This document shows positions 60,111-64,000 of a stretch of DNA of 64,000 bases, in pieces. Under the pieces are notes generated by a model. It did not search any database. It was not told where the DNA came from and worked only from the letters and a program-made list of their open reading frames with translations. How positions within the stretch are numbered: the stretch's first letter is position 1; each line of letters begins with the position of its first letter. Origin of the DNA: Erythroxylum novogranatense. Taxonomy: Eukaryota > Streptophyta > Magnoliopsida > Malpighiales > Erythroxylaceae. A program made the position numbers and the translations under genes. The stretch is from contig CM057224.1 of assembly GCA_029891385.1 (NCBI GenBank), positions 5,704,001 through 5,768,000 of the forward strand, read 5' to 3'.

Positions 60111-60597
60111 AAATCAGGGAAACAAAGAAGGAAATAATGGTTATACATTTAATGTGAATTTTGGTTTCTTTCGTGAATAACTCTTCCGTCCGACGTCCGA
60201 TTGACCTGATTCTTGAGGCATCGGATTCATAGAATATTGAATTTCATTTTCTGAGAGATTCGGGATTTTTAGACGGAAAATTGACGTGAGTCCGGATAAG
60301 GGTCTGTCTAATTACTGTTTTGTTTAATTGGGGACCTATAGAGGTCCGAATTGCGCACCGTCAGCGCCAATAGATTTCTAATTTTTAGACGGATTTTTAT
60401 GATGGAAAAAAATGGGATTAGGTACGGGAATATCATGATCATGCATTGTGCACCTTCTAAGTGTTACATGTGCATTCTGATATAGTTCTGATTGAACAAT
60501 TGATAATGTTTGTATACTGTCACTGTTATAGAGTCACACTTAAAGCGTCGGTCCACCGACGTCACTGAGACGGCCAGATTTTGGCTTGAAAACATAG

Positions 60598-61338
60598 GTG
60601 AGTAACCTAGTTGGTTCCTCAACCTTTATGTGTTTAATATTTTGCAATTATGTCATGTGGAGATAATGGAGGGTTATGTGTGTTTGATTTTGACTGATTT
60701 TGGACCGTAGGTGTCTGAAATATTTGGAATGTGATATCGAAGTGCTATTTGTGTGTAACTATGCATGGGTGCTTCAATGGAATAATTTGTGAATATGAAA
60801 TTTATTAGTGATCTGAATTACTGCATCAAGGTCCAAGGAATGGGAATTGGTCTTTGAAATGTAAAATGACTGTGAATGTGAATTGGAACACGTACATTGC
60901 ATGCATAAAAGTATGATCAAATAAAGACAATTATGACCGGAGCAGCCCCCATATCAGGGCATATCACGCCCAACGTATATGAGAGCTTTCAGCTCAACGC
61001 ACAGGACCTCGGGTCCAACGTATTCAGAGCCTCGGGCTCGATGTATCGAGGCTTCAAGCCCATGTTTTCAGAGCCATCGCTCAACGCAATGTGCCGCCAT
61101 CGACACAGCCAAAGCACGGTCACAACAATGAAATGAAAATGAAAAGTGTCACATGTGCATTGCATCTATAAATGATTGAATATGAATTGTGTTAAAGGCG
61201 AAATGCCTTATATTTGAGAAATGTGATCGTATGTATTATTTAGTAAATTGATTGAATTTGCATGAGTTGAGTGAACCATCGATGATGGTTTCTCACTGAG
61301 TTTGCAAAACTCACCCAAAATTTGCAATTATTTTTCAG
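60598..61338 (+). other. putative leader intron in H
   Basis: Donor ATAG/GTGAGTAACCTAG and acceptor AATTATTTTTCAG/GA, matching A and B in both sites, with the two hairpins (61274 onward) just upstream of the acceptor. Confidence 0.47.
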
Positions 61339-61790
61339 GACTCAGAAGAATACCCCGTTAGGCAACGGGCGTATAACGTTGTTGGGCATTGAAGTAGAGA
61401 AGAGATCGGGATCAGTTTTCGTCTGCATTAGTGTCCAATAGAATTGTATTCCAAAATGACTAATTGGATGTGTAATGGGCCAGTGTGGTTCTGTTTTGTA
61501 CATAAAATGGTTATTGTAATTTATGGTTGACTATTTGTAATAACTGAAACGGATCAGTATTAACGAAAATGGTTATCTATGCACGTTGATGCAAATTGTC
61601 TCATGCTTTTCAGCATTTTAGTGTAAATGAAAGAAAAAGGAAATGGCTCTGATGGAATGAATGTTTGAAAAAAATTTATTTATACAGAATTTTGACTGAC
61701 TGAGTGATGTAGCACGCCACCCTCGCGGGGTACGAACTCAGATATCACCATCGATGTCGGGCTCGGGTCATGCGGGAGTGGGGTGTTACA

Positions 61791-62230
61791 CTAAGCATAT
61801 CTTACTTTCATCCATTCGGGTGCAAATGTTCTATTTTGAATACAAAAGAGTTGTTGGATAAATTCGATTCGAAGACCTATCCAGGAATCTTCCTAGGCTA
61901 CTCATCATCGTCTAAGGCTTTTCGAGTTTACAACCTTACTTCAAAGACTGTTGAAGAGACGATCCATGTCAAGTTTGATGATAGTTCTCAATCCCATAAG
62001 GAAGATGACATGGAGAATGAAGGTCCTCCAAAGAACTTAGATGATACCACAGAAACTCCTTCATCAGACACTCATGAGAACAAAATTGAGGATATTCCAG
62101 AAACTATTGAACTAAGACGAGATTGGAACTATAAAAGTTCTCATCCAGAAGAGTTAATTATCGGTGAGACCTCAGAAGGAGTTAGGACAAGGTCCAGATT
62201 CAGAAGAGAAGCTAATGTAACTTTTATCTC
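61791..62230 (+). pseudogene. pol: G integrase, C-terminal part
   Basis: After H, the frame resumes with [14 protein letters not shown] and [19 protein letters not shown], the C-terminal copia integrase block, then a charged variable linker leading to [19 protein letters not shown]. No stop in this part. Confidence 0.92.
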
Positions 62231-62900
62231 TAAAGTAGAGCCTAAGAAGGTTGAGGAAGCTCTTCAAGACGAAGCTTGGGTGTTAGCCATGCAAGAGGAG
62301 CTGAATCAATTTACTAGGAATAACGTCTGGTCCTTAGTTCCGAAACCCCCTAAGAAATCCATTATTGAAACTAGATGGGTTTTTAAGAATAAGTTAGACG
62401 AATCAGGAAGAGTGAGTCGTAATAAGGCTAGATTAGTAGCACAAGGCTATAATCAGCAAGAAGGAATAGACTACAATGAAACATATGCTCCAGTAGCAAG
62501 ACTTGAAGCTATAAGGATTTTATTGGCATATGCGATCTGTCATGATATAAAGTTGTTTCAGATGGATGTTAAGAGTGCTTTTCTGAATGGCTTTATAGAT
62601 GAAGAGGTGTATGTGAAACAACCACCTGGCTTTGAAGATGTTAAAAACCCAGACTATGTCTATAGACTTTACAAAGCCTTATACGACCTAAAGCAAGCTC
62701 CTAGAGCTTGGTATGATCGTCTGAGTACCTTCTTAATAGAAAATGGTTTCAGTAGAGGTCAAGTTGATAAGACGCTTTTTAGGAAGAAGTTTCGAATGAT
62801 TTTATCTTAGATGATCTACGTTGATGATATCATTTTGGTGCTACTTCAAAAGAGTTGTCTTGAAGTTTGAGAGGCTAATGAAGAAAGAGTTTGAAATGAG
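62230..62900 (+). pseudogene. pol: G reverse transcriptase
   Basis: Copia RT is open from [20 protein letters not shown] through [40 protein letters not shown] and [15 protein letters not shown] at 62808-62810 immediately precedes MIYVDDII, the catalytic box, and a one-base loss near 62838 then shifts the frame. It is nearly complete, with two lesions next to the active site. Confidence 0.93.
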
Positions 62901-63777
62901 TATGATGGGTGAATTAAAGTTCTTTCTTGGATTGCAAGTTAAGCAGACCGAAGAGAAGATCTTCATTCATCAACAAAAGTATGTGAAAGAGTTGTTGAAT
63001 AAGTTTGATATGAATAATGTGAAGCCTATGGCAACTCCGATGCATCCTTCAAACCTTTTGTCGAAAGACGAACTTGGTAAGAAGGTGGATCAAACCCTAT
63101 ATAGAGGGATGATCGGTTCTTCTTGTATCTTCTGACAAGTAGACCTGATATTCTGCTCAGGTGTATGCTTGTGTGCAAGATTTCAAGCCAATCCTAGAGA
63201 GTCTCATTTTATTGCTGTTAAAAGAATTTTGAGATATCTCGCAGATACTACTGATCTTTGCTTGATGTTTGAGAAAGTTAAAGATTTCAGGTTAATTGGA
63301 TATTGCGATGAGGACTATGACGGAGATAGAATTGAAAGGAAAAACACAAGTGGAGGATGTCATTTTCTTGGAGGAAATCTAGTCTCCTGGTCAAGCAAGA
63401 GACAAAGCTCAATTGCACTATCAACCGCTGAAGCAGAATATATGTCTGCCGCAAGTTGCTGCTCACAGACGTTGTGGATCAAGTACCAGCTTGAAGACTA
63501 TTCAGTCCAAGAAGAAGAGATTCCAATCTTTTGTGACAACACCAGTGCAATCAATCTATCAAAGAATCTAATTCAGCATTCCAAAGTGAAGCATATAGAA
63601 GTCAGACATCACTTTCTGAGAGACTATGTTCAGAGAAAGGTGGTGCTTCTACAGTTCGTTGAAACAGAGCTTCAGTGGGCAGATATCTTCACTAAACCAC
63701 TGAGTGAAGAACGATTCCAGAAGATAAGACGAAACCTTAACATGGTCATGTTAAGTGAACGGTCAGGACTAAAATAA
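62880..63777 (+). pseudogene. pol: G RT end and RNase H, one frameshift
   Basis: MKKEFEMSMMGELKFFLGLQ to YRGMIGSSCIF is open, then a shift near 63130 leads into CLCARFQANPRESHFIAVKR and the RNase H core. There GYCDEDYDGDRIERKNTSGG, STAEAEYMSAASCCSQTLWI and FCDNTSAINLSKN carry the acidic active-site residues. It ends QWADIFTKPLSEERFQKIRR and a stop at 63775-63777. RNase H is open and looks intact. Confidence 0.93.
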
Positions 63778-64000
63778 CGTCAAAACTAACGACGTTAGTT
63801 ACCGTGAGTTACAGCTGGTAACTTCTCTCACAAGGAAGATTTTTGGAGGGAAAAATCTAATGATATCGAAGTTCTTAATGATTCTAGAACTCACCAGACT
63901 ATAATCGTACAAATAGACTGAAGGTGAAATCATTGCATTCTTTTCATCATCTTCTGACGGTTCATTTCATCTTTACCAATTCTCTCAAAACATCTCACTC
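63778..64000 (+). other. G sequence after RNase H, non-coding to window end
   Basis: No open frame of note and no polypurine tract or LTR start (TGTTAAGTC) is reached. It should continue into the 3' LTR of G beyond the window. Confidence 0.6.

Larger units (their letters stand above)
57797..61790 (+). mobile_element. H: solo LTR (3994 bp) related to B and A, in the G integrase
   Basis: TGTAACATCCCACCC to GAGTGGGGTGTTACA, flanked by CCAAG (57792-57796) and CTAAG (61791-61795), a target duplication with one transition. Joining the flanks restores the integrase frame (NGRRPS then SYFHPFGC). No internal sequence, primer site or second LTR is present, so it is a solo LTR. It shares ends, splice-like sites, hairpins and repeat units with B. 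Confidence 0.94.
54871..64000 (+). mobile_element. G: Ty1/copia retrotransposon in F2, 3' end outside window
   Basis: Starts TGTTAAGTCAACATG, immediately after CTGTA (54866-54870), the expected left half of a target duplication. It has a 5' LTR, primer site, gag, integrase, RT and RNase H in copia order; no protease is present. H interrupts the integrase. The RNase H frame ends at 63777 and the window ends before the 3' LTR. The pol sequence resembles SIRE/Tork-like copia elements, though I cannot assign the lineage firmly. Confidence 0.93.

Overview
This 64-kb window is plant nuclear DNA made entirely, as far as I can see, of LTR retrotransposons inserted into one another. I find no host gene, tRNA, rRNA or DNA transposon. 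The evidence for a flowering plant is the element content: Ty1/copia elements, a Tekay/Del-type chromovirus with a C-terminal chromodomain, initiator-Met-tRNA primer sites, 5-bp target duplications, and large-LTR non-coding derivatives. The sequence does not let me name the species.

Layout. The oldest visible layer is a minus-strand Ty3/gypsy chromovirus (called F here) at 45720-54870. It has two partial internal regions (F1 on the left, F2 on the right) sharing one LTR at 49622-52766. D, a plus-strand LTR of a second family (10657-13113 and 44961-45719), sits in the F1 integrase. A (13114-44960) lies in D. C (16306-38732) lies in the internal region of A. B (16525-29321, minus strand) lies in the 5' LTR of C. 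A solo copia LTR (19500-21415) lies in the 3' LTR of B. That is six nested layers, with target duplications readable for four of the five insertions and only the right-hand flank of D visible. On the left, E, a C-family LTR on the minus strand (1-10656, continuing out of the window), cut into D and was itself hit by a copia element, Copia-1 (799-8227). On the right, another copia element, G (54871 to beyond 64000), entered the RT of F2 and carries H, a 4-kb solo LTR (57797-61790) related to B, inside its integrase.

How the parts relate. Only F, Copia-1 and G carry protein-coding sequence, and all are broken by stops, frameshifts or deletions. A, B and C contain no recognisable gag or pol. They nevertheless share with F the type of primer-binding site and a polypurine-tract block containing TTTCGAGGACGAAA, so they look like non-autonomous passengers of a chromovirus. 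Their long LTRs hold TATA boxes, conserved donor/acceptor pairs suggesting a leader intron, conserved hairpins, and arrays of a roughly 180-205-bp repeat unit found in several otherwise different families.

A caution. Several copies differ from their partners by a peculiar change in which CTG/CAG becomes TCG/CG/CGA, often with a frameshift. This looks more like consensus error at CHG-methylated sites than mutation, so some pseudogene breaks, especially in Copia-1, may not be real.
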